Assembly: GCA_025359985.1 (NCBI GenBank)
Contig: JANYDB010000086.1
Coordinates: forward strand, 1 to 64,000
Reading direction: 5' to 3'
DNA from: Burkholderiales bacterium
GTDB lineage: Bacteria > Pseudomonadota > Gammaproteobacteria > Burkholderiales > Usitatibacteraceae
DNA: 64,000 nt
Shown here: piece after piece, positions 38,698-49,963 of the stretch
Layout of the letters: the number at the start of each line of letters is the position of its first letter
How positions within the stretch are numbered: the first letter of the stretch is position 1
The notes under the pieces: generated by a model
Seen by the model: the letters and a program-made list of their open reading frames with translations, nothing else
The model's database searches: none
Told to the model about the DNA's origin: nothing
Position numbers and translations under genes: made by a program

Positions 38698-39819
38698 ATG
38701 CACATCATCATGATGCGTGCGCAATTTGAAGGTTTTTTGATTCGGGAATGGCAACGCAAATCAGGCTGGCAACTATTACTGCAGCCGTTCGCTTGGTTGT
38801 TTGCCGTTCTGACCTCATCGCGCCGATTGCTCTATCGCCTTAAATTCCTCAAATCAATACCATCAACTGTGCCCGTTATCGTGGTCGGCAATATCAGTGT
38901 TGGTGGTACCGGCAAAACCCCCCTGGTGATCGCGCTCGGCAGGGCATTGCTCGCGCGAGGCCGCCACGTGGGTATAGTTACGCGCGGTTATGCATCGCAT
39001 CGTTCAGTGAGCGATGAGGTGGCGCTGATGTCGCGGCGCAGCGCGGCACCGGTGGTTGCCAACGCGCGGCGAGTGGCTGCGGTCGAACAATTGTTAGCGC
39101 GTTATCCGGCGACTAATATTGTCATTTCAGACGACGGTTTGCAGCATTATGCGTTGGGCCGGGATGTTGAAATTGCCGTGGTGGATGGCACTCGCGGTTT
39201 TGGCAACGGCAATCTATTGCCTGCAGGGCCGTTACGCGAAAATCTGGCGCGCTTACGATCCGTTGATTGCATTGTCGTTAATGATACGAATATAAACCCC
39301 AGTATTGGCGAGGTTTTCACGGCAAAAGTGGCTGAAAACCCTCGCCAAGGCTTGCGCTTGCATAATGAAAAACCTACCTTGGCTCATAATCTGAAGCAGC
39401 TATTGGCCGCCACCGGCAAACCTGTTTTTCACATGACTTACGGCCATGAAAGTTTTAGCCCGTTAATGCAGCAGCAGAATTTGGCCGTCGAACCGTTTCA
39501 TCTTTTGGTACGCGGCAAGCGTATTGCAGCGGTGGCGGGGATTGGCCATCCGGAGCGGTTTTTTACCCATCTTGAAACTTTGGGTATCGCGCTCGATTCG
39601 CGCCATGCGTTTCCCGACCATCATCCGTTTGTGGCGAGCGATCTGGACACAATTGATGCTGATCTCATATTGATGACCGAGAAGGACGCGGTAAAATGCG
39701 CAGACTTGATGCTGTTATCTGCGCACCGCGTCTGGCAAATGCAAGTTGACGCGCTGCTGCCAGAGCCTTTTTACGAATTTATTGTCGCCCAACTGGAAAA
39801 AATTTCCCATGTCGCTTGA
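38698..39819 (+). CDS. lpxK: Tetraacyldisaccharide 4'-kinase
   Basis: About 373 residues. It phosphorylates the lipid A precursor at the inner membrane. The P-loop is [38 protein letters not shown] and [19 protein letters not shown] follow in order. A hydrophobic N-terminal segment ([13 protein letters not shown]) anchors it. Several ATGs between 38683 and 38713 are possible starts. It begins ~50 bp after exbD and overlaps the trm112 gene. Confidence 0.94.
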   Translation: MHIIMMRAQFEGFLIREWQRKSGWQLLLQPFAWLFAVLTSSRRLLYRLKFLKSIPSTVPVIVVGNISVGGTGKTPLVIALGRALLARGRHVGIVTRGYASHRSVSDEVALMSRRSAAPVVANARRVAAVEQLLARYPATNIVISDDGLQHYALGRDVEIAVVDGTRGFGNGNLLPAGPLRENLARLRSVDCIVVNDTNINPSIGEVFTAKVAENPRQGLRLHNEKPTLAHNLKQLLAATGKPVFHMTYGHESFSPLMQQQNLAVEPFHLLVRGKRIAAVAGIGHPERFFTHLETLGIALDSRHAFPDHHPFVASDLDTIDADLILMTEKDAVKCADLMLLSAHRVWQMQVDALLPEPFYEFIVAQLEKISHVA

Positions 39820-39997
39820 TCCGAAATTACTTGAAATTCTCGTTTGCCCGGTTACCAAAGGCCCGCTCATTATGTCTGGCGATAAATCGGAATTAATTTC
39901 TTATGCGGCGCGTTTGGCCTATCCAATTCGAGATGGTATCCCGATCATGTTGGTCGACGAAGCACGCGCATTGCGGCCGGAAGAAGACCGGAAGTAA
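39809..39997 (+). CDS. Trm112 family protein (YcaR-like)
   Basis: 62 residues: [20 protein letters not shown], then [22 protein letters not shown], which is the compact Trm112/YcaR fold. Only one cysteine of the zinc motif is kept, as in many bacterial members. It overlaps lpxK by 11 bases and shares TAATG with kdsB; the lpxK-trm112-kdsB order is widely conserved. Its role is uncertain. Confidence 0.88.
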   Translation: MSLDPKLLEILVCPVTKGPLIMSGDKSELISYAARLAYPIRDGIPIMLVDEARALRPEEDRK

Positions 39998-40794
39998 TGT
40001 TGACCGCTGACGCGCCCTCCAACGCATCCACCGCGCCTACAGCATTTATCGCCGTCATTCCAGCACGAATGGCGTCAACGCGGCTGCCTGGTAAACCGCT
40101 GGCTGATATTGCGGGCAAACCCATGTGTGTTCGCGTCGCCGAACGTGCGCTGGCGAGCGGGGCTGCGCAGGTTTATGTGGCAACCGATCATGCCGATGTC
40201 ATGGTTGCCTGCCAAGCGCATGGCGTGATGGCGCTGCTCACACGCGCCGACCATCCACAGGGCACTGATCGATTGGCTGAAGTCGTGGCGCAATTGCAGT
40301 TGTCCGACGATCTGATCGTGGTTAATGTGCAAGGCGATGAGCCGCTTATTGCGCCCGCGCTGATTCGTGAGGTCGCTGCTACGCTGGCCCTGAGAACGGA
40401 GGCCGCTATCGCCACGGCGTCGCATTTGATCATGGATGCGGCCGAGTTTTTTAATCCCAATGTGGTGAAGGTGGTTTGCGATGCGGCGGGATACGCGCAT
40501 TATTTTAGCCGTGCGCCGATTCCTTATGCACGCGACGCTTTTCAGCTTGATAAAAGCATATTGCCCGCGCGCTTTATAGCGCAACGCCATATCGGTATTT
40601 ACGCCTATCGGGCGGCATTTCTGAAACGCTTTGCAGCATTGAGCCCAGCCCCAACCGAGCAATGGGAGACGTTGGAACAATTGCGCGCCCTGTATCACGG
40701 CTATCGCATTGCCGTACATGAGTGGCAAGGCGAGGTCGCACCTGGTGTTGATACGCCCGACGATTTAGCAAGAGTCCGGTTACTTTTCAAATAA
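39997..40794 (+). CDS. kdsB: 3-deoxy-manno-octulosonate cytidylyltransferase
   Basis: 265 residues. It activates Kdo as CMP-Kdo for [20 protein letters not shown] near the N-terminus is the nucleotide-binding start; [32 protein letters not shown] and LEQLRAL are family motifs. About ten extra residues precede the core. Together with kdsA and lpxK it gives a nearly complete Kdo-lipid A supply in the window. Confidence 0.96.
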   Translation: MLTADAPSNASTAPTAFIAVIPARMASTRLPGKPLADIAGKPMCVRVAERALASGAAQVYVATDHADVMVACQAHGVMALLTRADHPQGTDRLAEVVAQLQLSDDLIVVNVQGDEPLIAPALIREVAATLALRTEAAIATASHLIMDAAEFFNPNVVKVVCDAAGYAHYFSRAPIPYARDAFQLDKSILPARFIAQRHIGIYAYRAAFLKRFAALSPAPTEQWETLEQLRALYHGYRIAVHEWQGEVAPGVDTPDDLARVRLLFK

Positions 40795-40875
40795 CAGGTA
40801 AAATCGCGACTGCGGTGCTTTGGTATTTCGCGTTTTCGTTTTCTGTATTTTGCAGTCCACACTAAAAAAGGTTAA

Positions 40876-41538
<663 letters not shown>

Positions 41539-41580
41539 TATCAACATAATCTCTACGTAAATACAAAACGGAATTTTCAA

Positions 41581-42879
41581 ATGGCAACTCGTTCCGCTAA
41601 ATCGCTGAAGTTATCCCCACCGCGCAATGCTTTCTACGCACAATCAGGCGGCGTGACGGCGGTGATCAATGTTTCCGCACAGGGCGTGATCGAAACCGCC
41701 CGCAAATATCCCCAAAAAATTGGCAAAGTGTATGCGGGGCGCAACGGCATTATTGGTGCACTCACCGAAGACTTGATCGATACCTCAAAAGAGCCGCTTG
41801 CCAATATCAAAGGCCTCGGGTTTACGCCATCAGGCGCGTTTGGCTCTTGCCGGTACAAGTTGAAATCGCTGGACCAAAACCGCCGCGAATATGAGCGCCT
41901 AATTGCGGTATTCAAGGCGCATGATATTGGCTATTTTTTTTACAACGGTGGTGGCGATTCGGCCGATACCTGTTTAAAAATTTCGCAGCTATCGCAGTCA
42001 ATGGGTTATCCCTTGACGGCCGTGCATGTGCCGAAAACGGTAGACAATGATTTGCCGATTACCGATTGTTCACCCGGTTTTGGCTCTGTCGCAAAATATG
42101 TAGCGGTGAGCATGCTGGAAGCGGGCCTGGATGTTGCCTCGATGGCGAAAACATCGACCAAAGTATTTGTTCTGGAAGTCATGGGCCGCCATGCTGGCTG
42201 GATCACGGCTGCCTGTGGGTTAGCGCAAAACAACAAGTTTGGCCATGTTGCGCCACAGATTTTATTGTTTCCTGAAATTGTGTTTGAGCCCAAAAAATTC
42301 CTGAGCGAGGTGGATCGTGTGGTCAAGCGGGATGGCTTTTGCGCCATTGGTGTGTCTGAGGGCATTCGCAGTATTGACGGAAAATTTGTCGCAGAATCTG
42401 GTCTGATTGATGCCTTTGGTCATGCGCAGCTAGGCGGTGTGGCGCCCGTTATTGCAGACTTGGTCAAGCGTGAGTTGAAGCTAAAAAATCATTGGGCCGT
42501 TGCCGATTATTTGCAGCGTGCCGCGCGTCATATTTCATCGAAAACCGACGTGGAACAAAGCTATGCGCTGGGCAAAGCGGCGGTGGAATACGCCGTCAAG
42601 GGCATGAACGGGGTAATGCCTGCGGTGCGACGCCTCTCATCCAAGCCCTACCGTTGGGATATTGTCGCGGCTCCGCTGGCCGAGATCGCCAACCACGAAA
42701 AGAAAATGCCGCGTGATTTTATTACGGCGAATGGTTTTCACATTACGCAAAAGTGTCGCAACTACTTGCAGCCGCTGATTGACGGTGAAGCCTATCCCCC
42801 ATACGAAGGCGGATTGCCCGCTTATGTACAGTTAAAAAACCAGGCGGTGAAGAAAAAGCTGCCGCCATTTTCGCTTTAA
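41581..42879 (+). CDS. pfp: Pyrophosphate-dependent 6-phosphofructokinase
   Basis: 432 residues. It interconverts fructose-6-phosphate and fructose-1,6-bisphosphate with PPi. Two residues mark the PPi type: the aspartate in NGGGDSADT (~123-129), which replaces the glycine of ATP enzymes, and the lysine in PKTVDNDL (~151). VMGRHAGWITA is the sugar-binding motif. It lies between adk and the membrane pyrophosphatase gene, so PPi-linked reactions cluster here. Confidence 0.94.
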   Translation: MATRSAKSLKLSPPRNAFYAQSGGVTAVINVSAQGVIETARKYPQKIGKVYAGRNGIIGALTEDLIDTSKEPLANIKGLGFTPSGAFGSCRYKLKSLDQNRREYERLIAVFKAHDIGYFFYNGGGDSADTCLKISQLSQSMGYPLTAVHVPKTVDNDLPITDCSPGFGSVAKYVAVSMLEAGLDVASMAKTSTKVFVLEVMGRHAGWITAACGLAQNNKFGHVAPQILLFPEIVFEPKKFLSEVDRVVKRDGFCAIGVSEGIRSIDGKFVAESGLIDAFGHAQLGGVAPVIADLVKRELKLKNHWAVADYLQRAARHISSKTDVEQSYALGKAAVEYAVKGMNGVMPAVRRLSSKPYRWDIVAAPLAEIANHEKKMPRDFITANGFHITQKCRNYLQPLIDGEAYPPYEGGLPAYVQLKNQAVKKKLPPFSL

Positions 42880-43190
42880 TGATGGTTTAATCGTGTCGTC
42901 AGATAATGGCTGAAAATGCAGCCTGCTAGACAGGATTGCTGCCATGAAGCAACGTAGCGCGAACATTGTGTTGAGCGGTTTTTCAGAAAATAGCGCGTTA
43001 GAGTGTTTGTGGTTGTATTTGTAGGCAATGGGCTACCGTAAGCCACCGTCACAATGGTAAAATCGCCTGTTTTGTTATATTCATCGATTGCTTTAATGCC
43101 AATGGGTGTTTCCAAACTTCTTTCTAAATTTTGCAGCAAAGCAATGTATTAATTCAATGATTTAATGAACGCTCAACGGGAGATCTAAAA
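42880..43190. other. Intergenic region pfp-hppA
   Basis: 311 bases with no gene that can be supported; a minus-strand frame has no family motif. The promoter of hppA is expected in the AT-rich final 100 bases. A GGGAG-like ribosome-binding site precedes the ATG at 43191. Confidence 0.45.
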
Positions 43191-45731
43191 ATGACTAGTG
43201 CTTTTAACGGGGGGTTACTGTTTGCCCTGGCTTTCGCGATTATCGCGTTGCTCTACGGTGCGTGGCAGGCCAAATGGATTATTTCGCAGTCTGACGGCAA
43301 CGACCGCATGCGTGAAATCGCCGCCGCTATTCAAGCCGGCGCCAAGGCCTATCTGAACCGCCAATACACCACTATCGGCATGGTCGGTGTTGTCCTATTT
43401 GTGATTATTCTGGTGATGCCAGGTTTAGGGATGACCACAGCAGCGGGCTTTGCAGTGGGTGCGATTGCATCTGGCTTGGCGGGCTACATTGGCATGAATG
43501 TTTCGGTGCGGGCAAACGTGCGTACGGCTGAAGCGGCACGCTTGGGCATCAACCCGGCATTAAATATCGCCTTCAAAGGCGGCGCGGTAACGGGTTTGCT
43601 GGTGGTGGGTTTGGGGCTGCTGAGCGTGGTTGGGTTCTTCTATGTTTTGGCCGGTGGCGCAGTTCATGGTGAGAAGATGAGCGATGTGCTAAAGCCGCTG
43701 ATTGGGCTCGCTTTTGGCTCATCCCTGATTTCAATTTTCGCGCGCCTCGGTGGCGGTATTTTTACCAAGGGTGCTGATGTCGGCGCTGATTTGGTCGGCA
43801 AGGTTGAAGCCGGTATTCCCGAAGATGATCCGCGTAACCCTGCGGTGATTGCCGATAACGTCGGCGATAACGTCGGTGATTGTGCCGGTATGGCTGCTGA
43901 TTTGTTTGAGACCTACGCCGTGACGATTATTGCCACGATGGTGTTGGGTGCATTGTTGTTGCCGGCGCCGGGCACGGTGGGTAATGTGGTGGTGTATCCG
44001 CTGGTATTGGGCGGCTTCGCTATTTTGGCATCCATTATTGGTTGCATGTTTGTGAAGACCCATGACGGCGGCAATGTCATGAATGCGCTGTACCGTGGTT
44101 TGGCCGTTGCAGGTATTATCGCCCTGATCGCGTTTTATCCATTGACTTCATGGATCATGACCGACGTGGTGGCTAACTATCCCCATTTAACGATCAATAA
44201 ACTATACGGTTCGGCCGTGGTAGGTTTGGTATTGACTGCTTTCTTGGTCTGGATTACCGAGTACTACACCGGCACCCAATACGCACCCGTACGTCATGTG
44301 GCTGAAGCGTCCACCAAAGGCCACGCAACCAATATCATTGCCGGTATTGGTGTTTCTATGCGCTCCACTGCGTGGCCGGTATTGGCCGTATGCGTGGCGA
44401 TTTATGCGGCATTTACGCTTGGCGGTTTATATGGCATTGCGGTTGCCGCCACTTCTATGTTGTCGATGGCCGGTATTATCGTTGCCCTCGACGCATACGG
44501 CCCGATTACCGATAACGCAGGTGGTATTGCTGAGATGGCTGAAATGCCAAAATCGGTGCGTGACGTAACTGACCCGCTTGATGCGGTTGGCAACACCACC
44601 AAAGCCGTTACCAAAGGCTATGCGATTGGCTCGGCTGGTTTGGCGTCGCTGGTATTGTTTGCGGATTACACCCACAAGCTGGAAGAAACCGGTCGTCACC
44701 TGACGTTTGATTTATCCAATCCGGCAGTGATTATCGGTTTGTTTGCGGGCGGTATGATCCCGTTTCTGTTTGGCGCGATGGCGATGGAAGCCGTTGGCCG
44801 TTGTGCTGGCCTGGTGGTCGATGAAGTGCGTCGCCAATTCCGTGAAATCAAAGGCATCATGGATGGCAGTGGTAAGCCGGATTATTCGCGCGCGGTTGAT
44901 TTGCTGACTAAGGGCGCGATCAAGGAAATGATCATCCCATCACTATTGCCCGTACTCGCACCGATTTTGATTGTGGTGATTGTGGGCCTCCTGATGGGTT
45001 GGGATGCTGGCTTGCAAGCGCTGGGCGGTATGTTGATGGGCACAATCGTGACCGGCTTATTTGTTGCGATCTCGATGTGTACTGGCGGCGGAGCGTGGGA
45101 TAACGCCAAGAAATATATCGAAGAGGGCAATTACGGTGGTAAAGGTTCTGACGCCCACAAAGCGGCGGTAACTGGCGATACCGTGGGTGACCCCTACAAA
45201 GATACTGCAGGCCCTGCAGTGAACCCGTTGATCAAGATTATTAACATCATGGCGCTGATGATTGTGCCGGTGTTTGGCTTCTCGGATCACGACGCACCAA
45301 AAGCCGCCAGCGCGCCCATAAAAGTGGAAGCGCCAGCGGTTGGGGCATCGGTTGCCGCACCCGTAGCTACCGCACCGGTAGTGACGATGACAACTACTGT
45401 GCCGGTTATGCCCGCCACCTTAATTGTCGCGAAAGTTTATTTTGCGGCAGGCGTCAATACGCTGCCAGCAGCGGCGGCCAATAACATTGCAATCGCAGTG
45501 GCAGCGGCTAACAAAAACCCGTCAGCCAAAGTTGTGGTTTCCGGTTTTCATGATGTTACCGGCGATGCCGCTAAAAATGCAGAAGTTGCCAAAGAGCGCG
45601 CCAAAGCGGTGAGCGAAGCGCTGAAACAGGCGGGTATCGTTGAAGATCGTATCGAGATGATGAAACCCGAAATTGTACTGGGTACCGGTGACAATGCCGA
45701 AGCGCGCCGTGTCGAGATTGGCATCAAGTAA
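43191..45731 (+). CDS. hppA: Membrane H+-pyrophosphatase (K+-independent) fused to a C-terminal OmpA-like domain
   Basis: 846 residues, ~150 more than the usual ~690. The core (1-~698) has about sixteen membrane helices and the PPase motifs [38 protein letters not shown] and the closing [25 protein letters not shown] near residue 467 holds lysine and threonine at the two positions that indicate K+ independence. A proline/alanine-rich linker (~699-743) leads to an OmpA-like domain (~744-846): [31 protein letters not shown] and [10 protein letters not shown]. The aspartate of the HTD-type motif and the arginine pair are kept, so peptidoglycan contact is plausible if the tail is periplasmic. The gene ends before a terminator at 45833. 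Confidence 0.94.
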   Translation: MTSAFNGGLLFALAFAIIALLYGAWQAKWIISQSDGNDRMREIAAAIQAGAKAYLNRQYTTIGMVGVVLFVIILVMPGLGMTTAAGFAVGAIASGLAGYIGMNVSVRANVRTAEAARLGINPALNIAFKGGAVTGLLVVGLGLLSVVGFFYVLAGGAVHGEKMSDVLKPLIGLAFGSSLISIFARLGGGIFTKGADVGADLVGKVEAGIPEDDPRNPAVIADNVGDNVGDCAGMAADLFETYAVTIIATMVLGALLLPAPGTVGNVVVYPLVLGGFAILASIIGCMFVKTHDGGNVMNALYRGLAVAGIIALIAFYPLTSWIMTDVVANYPHLTINKLYGSAVVGLVLTAFLVWITEYYTGTQYAPVRHVAEASTKGHATNIIAGIGVSMRSTAWPVLAVCVAIYAAFTLGGLYGIAVAATSMLSMAGIIVALDAYGPITDNAGGIAEMAEMPKSVRDVTDPLDAVGNTTKAVTKGYAIGSAGLASLVLFADYTHKLEETGRHLTFDLSNPAVIIGLFAGGMIPFLFGAMAMEAVGRCAGLVVDEVRRQFREIKGIMDGSGKPDYSRAVDLLTKGAIKEMIIPSLLPVLAPILIVVIVGLLMGWDAGLQALGGMLMGTIVTGLFVAISMCTGGGAWDNAKKYIEEGNYGGKGSDAHKAAVTGDTVGDPYKDTAGPAVNPLIKIINIMALMIVPVFGFSDHDAPKAASAPIKVEAPAVGASVAAPVATAPVVTMTTTVPVMPATLIVAKVYFAAGVNTLPAAAANNIAIAVAAANKNPSAKVVVSGFHDVTGDAAKNAEVAKERAKAVSEALKQAGIVEDRIEMMKPEIVLGTGDNAEARRVEIGIK

Positions 45732-45832
45732 CAGGGTGGGTGTGCCATCGCCGCACCTATGAATGATGCGTGAGGCTTCGCCATACCTTACCGTCATCAT
45801 TGGTAGATGATCGCAATTTATCTAGGGTATCA

Positions 45833-45880
45833 AAAAAACGCCGGACGACTTGATGGTCACCCGGCGTTTTTGTTTTTGTT
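45833..45880. terminator. Bidirectional terminator between hppA and the acyl-CoA ligase gene
   Basis: AAAAAAACGCCGG pairs with CCGGCGTTTTTG around a 14-16-nt loop. It serves rightward hppA and the convergent leftward gene alike. Confidence 0.8.
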
Positions 45881-45964
45881 CTTTTGGGTGAAGACGCTTC
45901 GTATATCCCCATGAATAGGTTATGCAGGCTGAACAGGTTGTGCAGCCAACGCAGCCAAAGCAAC

Positions 45965-47653
45965 TCAAGCATCCGGTAATTTATAGCTTTTAAAATCCTC
46001 ACGCAGTTTGGTCTTAAGCAATTTACCGGTGGCGGTATGGGGTAGTTGCAGCACAAAAGCGGCTGCATCAGGCCGCATCCACTTGGCGATTTTGCCGTCA
46101 TAGAAATTCAGAAGCTCTTCAGCGTCAACGGTGACACCCGGTTTTTTTACCACCACCAATAAGGGTCGCTCATCCCATTTTGGATGCGCAACACCGATCA
46201 CCGCCGCTTCCAGCACAGCCGGATGCGCCATCGCAATATTTTCGAGCTCGATGGATGAAATCCATTCGCCGCCGGATTTGATGACATCTTTTGAGCGATC
46301 CGTGATTTGCATATAGCCATCCGCGTCAATGGTGGCGACATCACCAGTCGGAAACCAGCCATCGCGTAAGGGTGACATCTCTTCTTTAAAATAATGTTCG
46401 ACCACCCAGGGCCCACGCGCCATTAAATCGCCAAACGCCAGGCCGTCATGCGGTAACGGCTTGCCATCAGCATTCATGATCTCAAGCTCGAGGCCAAAAA
46501 TCGGCGTGCCTTGTTTGGCTTTGATGGCGAGTTGCTCACCAATGGATAACTGCAAATGCTTGGTGCGCAGACGGTTCATACTGCCCAGCGGTGAAAGTTC
46601 GGTCATGCCCCAAGCATGAATAACGGTTACGTCAAAATCACGCTCAAAACTTTCGATCATTGCCGGTGGGCACGCTGATCCACCAACCACAGTTTCTTTG
46701 AAGGTTGAAAATTTCAAATGATGGGTTTTCATATAATTGAGCAGACCCAGCCATACGGTAGGTACGCCAGCGCTTAACGTAACGCCCTCCTGCTCAAAGA
46801 GTTGATACAGACTTGCGCCGTCGAGCGCAGCGCCGGGGAACACTATTTTGCAGCCTGCAGCAGGGCACATAAATGGCGTACCCCAGGCGTTGACATGAAA
46901 CATGGGCACCACTGGCAGCACCACTTGGCGTGAATCCAGGCAAAAAGCATCCGGGCTCATCGCGGCGTAAGTATGGCAAATCGTTGAACGATGGGTGTAC
47001 ACCACACCTTTGGGATTGCCGGTAGTGCCCGACGTGTAGCAAAGTCCGGAGGGGGTACTTTCATCAAATAGCGGCCACTCAAAATCATCGACTTCAGCAG
47101 CCAGCAAATCTTCATAGCAAAGCAGATTCGGTATTTTTGCGAATGGCATGTGGGCACGGTCAGTCATAACCACCACGCCTTTTATACTTTCAAGACCCGG
47201 CATCAGGGTCTCAATGAGCGGCACAAAAGTGAGATCCACAAACAGGAACGTATCCTCCGCATGGTTGATAATGTAGGCGATTTGTTCCGGAAACAGCCTT
47301 GGATTCACGGTGTGCGTAATGGCGCCCATTCCGGATACGCCATAATAAATTTCAAAGTGGCGATAGCCATTCCAGGCGAGCGTAGCAATACGGTCACCCT
47401 TTGTAACGCCCAGATGTTTAAGTGCGTTAGCAAGCTTTTTAGCGCGACGATTGGCATCGCGATAGGTGTAGCGATGGGTAACTGAAATTCCATTACCTTC
47501 CACGATTCTTGAAACGATTTCGGTATCGCCAAAATTTTTGGCGGCGTGCTCAATCAGCGATGAAATTAACAGCGGACGCTGCATCATGCCCGCTCGTGTG
47601 CTCGCATCAATACCTGGATTTAAACTTGCATCTGAACTTTTATATGCGCTCAT
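45965..47653 (-). CDS. Acyl-CoA ligase (AMP-forming), long-chain/DmdB-like group
   Basis: 562 residues of the adenylate-forming family. The AMP motif is GLCYTSGTTGNPKGVVYTHR; AWGMTELSP and the hinge ITDRSKDVIKSGGEWISSIE follow, and the C-terminal lysine is in PHTATGKLLKTKLRE. The sequence resembles long-chain acyl-CoA ligases and the 3-(methylthio)propionyl-CoA ligase DmdB; motif reading alone cannot decide the substrate. GGAGG lies close before the ATG. It converges on hppA. Confidence 0.9.
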   Translation of the reverse strand: MSAYKSSDASLNPGIDASTRAGMMQRPLLISSLIEHAAKNFGDTEIVSRIVEGNGISVTHRYTYRDANRRAKKLANALKHLGVTKGDRIATLAWNGYRHFEIYYGVSGMGAITHTVNPRLFPEQIAYIINHAEDTFLFVDLTFVPLIETLMPGLESIKGVVVMTDRAHMPFAKIPNLLCYEDLLAAEVDDFEWPLFDESTPSGLCYTSGTTGNPKGVVYTHRSTICHTYAAMSPDAFCLDSRQVVLPVVPMFHVNAWGTPFMCPAAGCKIVFPGAALDGASLYQLFEQEGVTLSAGVPTVWLGLLNYMKTHHLKFSTFKETVVGGSACPPAMIESFERDFDVTVIHAWGMTELSPLGSMNRLRTKHLQLSIGEQLAIKAKQGTPIFGLELEIMNADGKPLPHDGLAFGDLMARGPWVVEHYFKEEMSPLRDGWFPTGDVATIDADGYMQITDRSKDVIKSGGEWISSIELENIAMAHPAVLEAAVIGVAHPKWDERPLLVVVKKPGVTVDAEELLNFYDGKIAKWMRPDAAAFVLQLPHTATGKLLKTKLREDFKSYKLPDA

Positions 47654-47752
47654 GCATCCTCCGTGATGTGTTTATATATTTAGCTATTTCTATTTTAAAC
47701 ATGATGCCTAGCTGGTCACGGTTACGCAAATGAATCGGATACCATTTTCTCT

Positions 47753-48010
47753 TCAAATATTTTTACGGCGGGGTTTCTTGCTCCGTAAAGCGGTGCGGGT
47801 TGGAGATGGTTGCTTTTTTCTCCCACATGCAATGCGCTGAAATTTGATGCGGCCCCCTAAAAAATCGATCACGGTTTGAACGACACGGTGATAACGAAGC
47901 ATGCGCTGATGACCTAGCCTTTGGGTCTCATGGAAACGCGCATCCGGCCAGGCATGCGCTACCGCTAATCGACTTTCAATGTGCACCATCCGATCATCGC
48001 GGTCATGACT
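47753..48010 (-). pseudogene. Relic of an alpha/beta-hydrolase C-terminus
   Basis: The minus strand reads HDRDDRMVHIESRLAVAHAW, then PDARFHETQRLGHQRMLRY and VVQTVIDFLGG. This is the typical end of a small alpha/beta hydrolase, with the acid-residue strand and the catalytic histidine in GLGH-like RLGHQR. Nothing upstream in the same frame continues the fold, and no nucleophile motif is found. The N-terminal two thirds are missing. Confidence 0.6.
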
Positions 48011-48257
48011 ACAGTTCGCGATCCATCTGCAATCGCAGCGCAATGTCGGCGACAGTCCGATCACTATTCACCGGCTGTAAATAAGCGGCGAGACGCGCAT
48101 TACCTTTTTCTTCCAGCCACCGCCGGTATTGAGGAAACTCACTCTGCATAAGCTGGGTCTGCAAATACGTTTCCTGAGGGGTTCGGGATATGTGCTGCCG
48201 TCGTGAACAGATGGTCCAGGAGAAGCTGGTTGGCAAGTTTAAAATTTTAATGCACAA
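48009..48257 (-). other. Unassigned reading frame abutting the hydrolase relic
   Basis: An 82-codon frame on the minus strand whose second half (QSEFPQYRRWLEEKGNARLA, then SDRTVADIALRLQMDREL) has protein-like composition, but I do not recognise a family. It ends where the hydrolase relic starts in another frame. It could be part of another decayed gene. The rest of 47654-48334 shows no gene. Confidence 0.25.
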
Positions 48258-48334
48258 TCAAAACGCTTCAGCAATAAATCATGCAGTTGATGCAGCCGTT
48301 AATGTAGCAGTCACCACACCATTGGGAGTGCGAT

Positions 48335-49024
48335 ATGACAACCGACATGACAAACAACATGAACTATGGCTTACAGCAAACTTATGACACTAAGGCAGGC
48401 AACAAACTTGATCGTAAAAAATTTTCCAGTTTCGCACTGGTCGTGGCTATCCACTTAACACTAGGCGCGGTACTTCTAACCGGACTTACTCAAACCTATG
48501 TGCCGCCGGGCAAGCCGGTGCCGATTGTTATTTTGCCGCCCGTGATCAAACCACCGCAGCTCACACCCAAATCAATCGAGCTGCCGGTTGCCTCTCGTGT
48601 GCTAACGCTGCCGGTGATTCCCGTTCCTGATTTCCCCATCGATCTGCCGCCCACGGCTATTGTTGATACACGATCAGCAAGCGATGGCCTACCGTCTCAG
48701 GGCGCCGGACCGACAACTGCCAGCGGTGGCGAGATCGGCATGTCCACTGCCGTGCCGACAGTAGGCGTTGTCTGCCCTAATTCACGAGAGGTGCAGTCCA
48801 ACATGGCTTACCCCGCGGCGGCACGCCGGGCGGGCGTTCAGGGCGATGTCATCGCACGTTTTCTGGTTAGCGCAAATGGCACAATTCGCGATATCGCCAT
48901 CGTCTCATCATCAAGTTCAAGCCTGAATCGCGCGGTGGTTAGCGCTGTTGCGCAATTTCGCTGTACAGGTCAGGGACACGAGGTCGCTGTTGAAGCGCCG
49001 TTTTCGTTCAGATTGCATGAATAA
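48335..49024 (+). CDS. tonB: TonB family energy transducer
   Basis: 229 residues. A single membrane helix (~32-52) is followed by a proline-rich periplasmic stretch (VPPGKPVPIVILPPVIKPPQ) and a C-terminal TonB domain (~150-229: YPAAARRAGVQGDVIARFLV, with a final SFRLHE). It should pass ExbB/ExbD energy to outer-membrane receptors such as the one at 52565. ATG at 48335 is used; another ATG lies four codons later. Confidence 0.88.
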   Translation: MTTDMTNNMNYGLQQTYDTKAGNKLDRKKFSSFALVVAIHLTLGAVLLTGLTQTYVPPGKPVPIVILPPVIKPPQLTPKSIELPVASRVLTLPVIPVPDFPIDLPPTAIVDTRSASDGLPSQGAGPTTASGGEIGMSTAVPTVGVVCPNSREVQSNMAYPAAARRAGVQGDVIARFLVSANGTIRDIAIVSSSSSSLNRAVVSAVAQFRCTGQGHEVAVEAPFSFRLHE

Positions 49025-49158
49025 CGATGTAACGCGCTAATGTCAAAGTTCTGTGCAAACTCTAGCCCGGGCGCGGCCCTCGAAGCATTTTTGGGCATGT
49101 ATCCCCTGACGACAAGTACGAACGCGCGCAAAGATTTTAAGTAAGGTAATATGCATGA

Positions 49159-49374
49159 ATGCTGAAAATCAAAGTTATTCCCAAATGCCGTTATGAGCAT
49201 GGCATCCTTACGCGAGTTACAAGCAGAGGGGATGTGCCGCTTTGGGGACTCCACGCCTTAGGGTCCCGAATAACCGGTTTCGGTTTTTTTGTTGAATTGT
49301 ATGTTTGTCCGACATGCGGATATGTTGAATTATTCGACAATGACCCCGATGCTACTTTAGACCAAGAAAAATGA
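49159..49374 (+). CDS. Small zinc-ribbon-like protein
   Basis: 71 residues. The C-terminal half ends ELYVCPTCGYVELFDNDPD, a CxxCGYVE knuckle found in short zinc-ribbon proteins. The N-terminal partner would be the lone cysteine in IPKCRYEHG, so one zinc ligand may be missing and the 5' end may be altered. Its TGA stop overlaps the ATG of the next gene (ATGA), which indicates translational coupling and supports that both are real. Function unknown. Confidence 0.6.
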   Translation: MLKIKVIPKCRYEHGILTRVTSRGDVPLWGLHALGSRITGFGFFVELYVCPTCGYVELFDNDPDATLDQEK

Positions 49375-49760
49375 GTGTCAGCCCAATCAAGCCGGATCAG
49401 TTATCCGATGAAGGGGTGCGCCTACTGAGTCGACGTATGAGGTCATTGGACAACGGAGGGGATGGAGGTGGCGGAATGGATAATGAACGCATAGCTAAAC
49501 TAGAGGCGACAGTATCTAATCTCGCTACAAAAGCCGATTTAGAAAAAGGTCTAGGCGAAGTGCGCGTAGATATTGAAAAGGCCGCGAACAAATTGATTAT
49601 GGCTTTTATCGCAGTTGCCGTAGCTTTTGGAATCGTGCAAAAGATTACCGCGCCAACTGTGCCTCAATCAGCGCAGCTACAACCAATAGTTGTGCAAATG
49701 CCGACCCCATCACAAACGGCACCGGCACCTGTATCGCCTTCATCACCAAGCAAGCCTTAG
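49371..49760 (+). CDS. Small coiled-coil membrane protein with proline-rich tail
   Basis: 129 residues. A glycine-rich stretch (DNGGDGGGGMDNE) precedes a coiled coil (IAKLEATVSNLATKADLEK) and one membrane helix (LIMAFIAVAVAFGIV), then a proline/serine/threonine-rich tail. The layout recalls phage XhlA-like or DUF1640-like proteins but no clear family match is seen. It is coupled by a 4-base overlap to the zinc-ribbon gene. Probably an inner-membrane protein; function unknown. Confidence 0.65.
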   Translation: MSVSPIKPDQLSDEGVRLLSRRMRSLDNGGDGGGGMDNERIAKLEATVSNLATKADLEKGLGEVRVDIEKAANKLIMAFIAVAVAFGIVQKITAPTVPQSAQLQPIVVQMPTPSQTAPAPVSPSSPSKP

Positions 49761-49852
49761 TGATAAATTTATGGTGGACTGTTCGGGAGTCGAGCCCGAC
49801 GCGAGGATTTTAGGAGACGCCAGCGGCAACCTGCACAGCCCACATTTTTTTT

Positions 49853-49963
49853 ATGAACAAGAAACCAAAAACGCCAACACCACCGCCGAATCCGAAGCAC
49901 AAGTCGGACTTTGACGGCTTGCTAGACATGGCGATCAAGCCTCCAAAAACGCCGCGTTCTTAA
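49853..49963 (+). CDS. Short basic proline-rich ORF
   Basis: 36 codons: MNKKPKTPTPPPNPKHKSDF, then a segment beginning DGLLDMAIKPPKTP. AT-rich DNA precedes it and no strong ribosome-binding site is visible. It overlaps the end of the transposase relic by four bases. The SDFDGLLDMA core looks protein-like, but I cannot assign it. Confidence 0.35.
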   Translation: MNKKPKTPTPPPNPKHKSDFDGLLDMAIKPPKTPRS

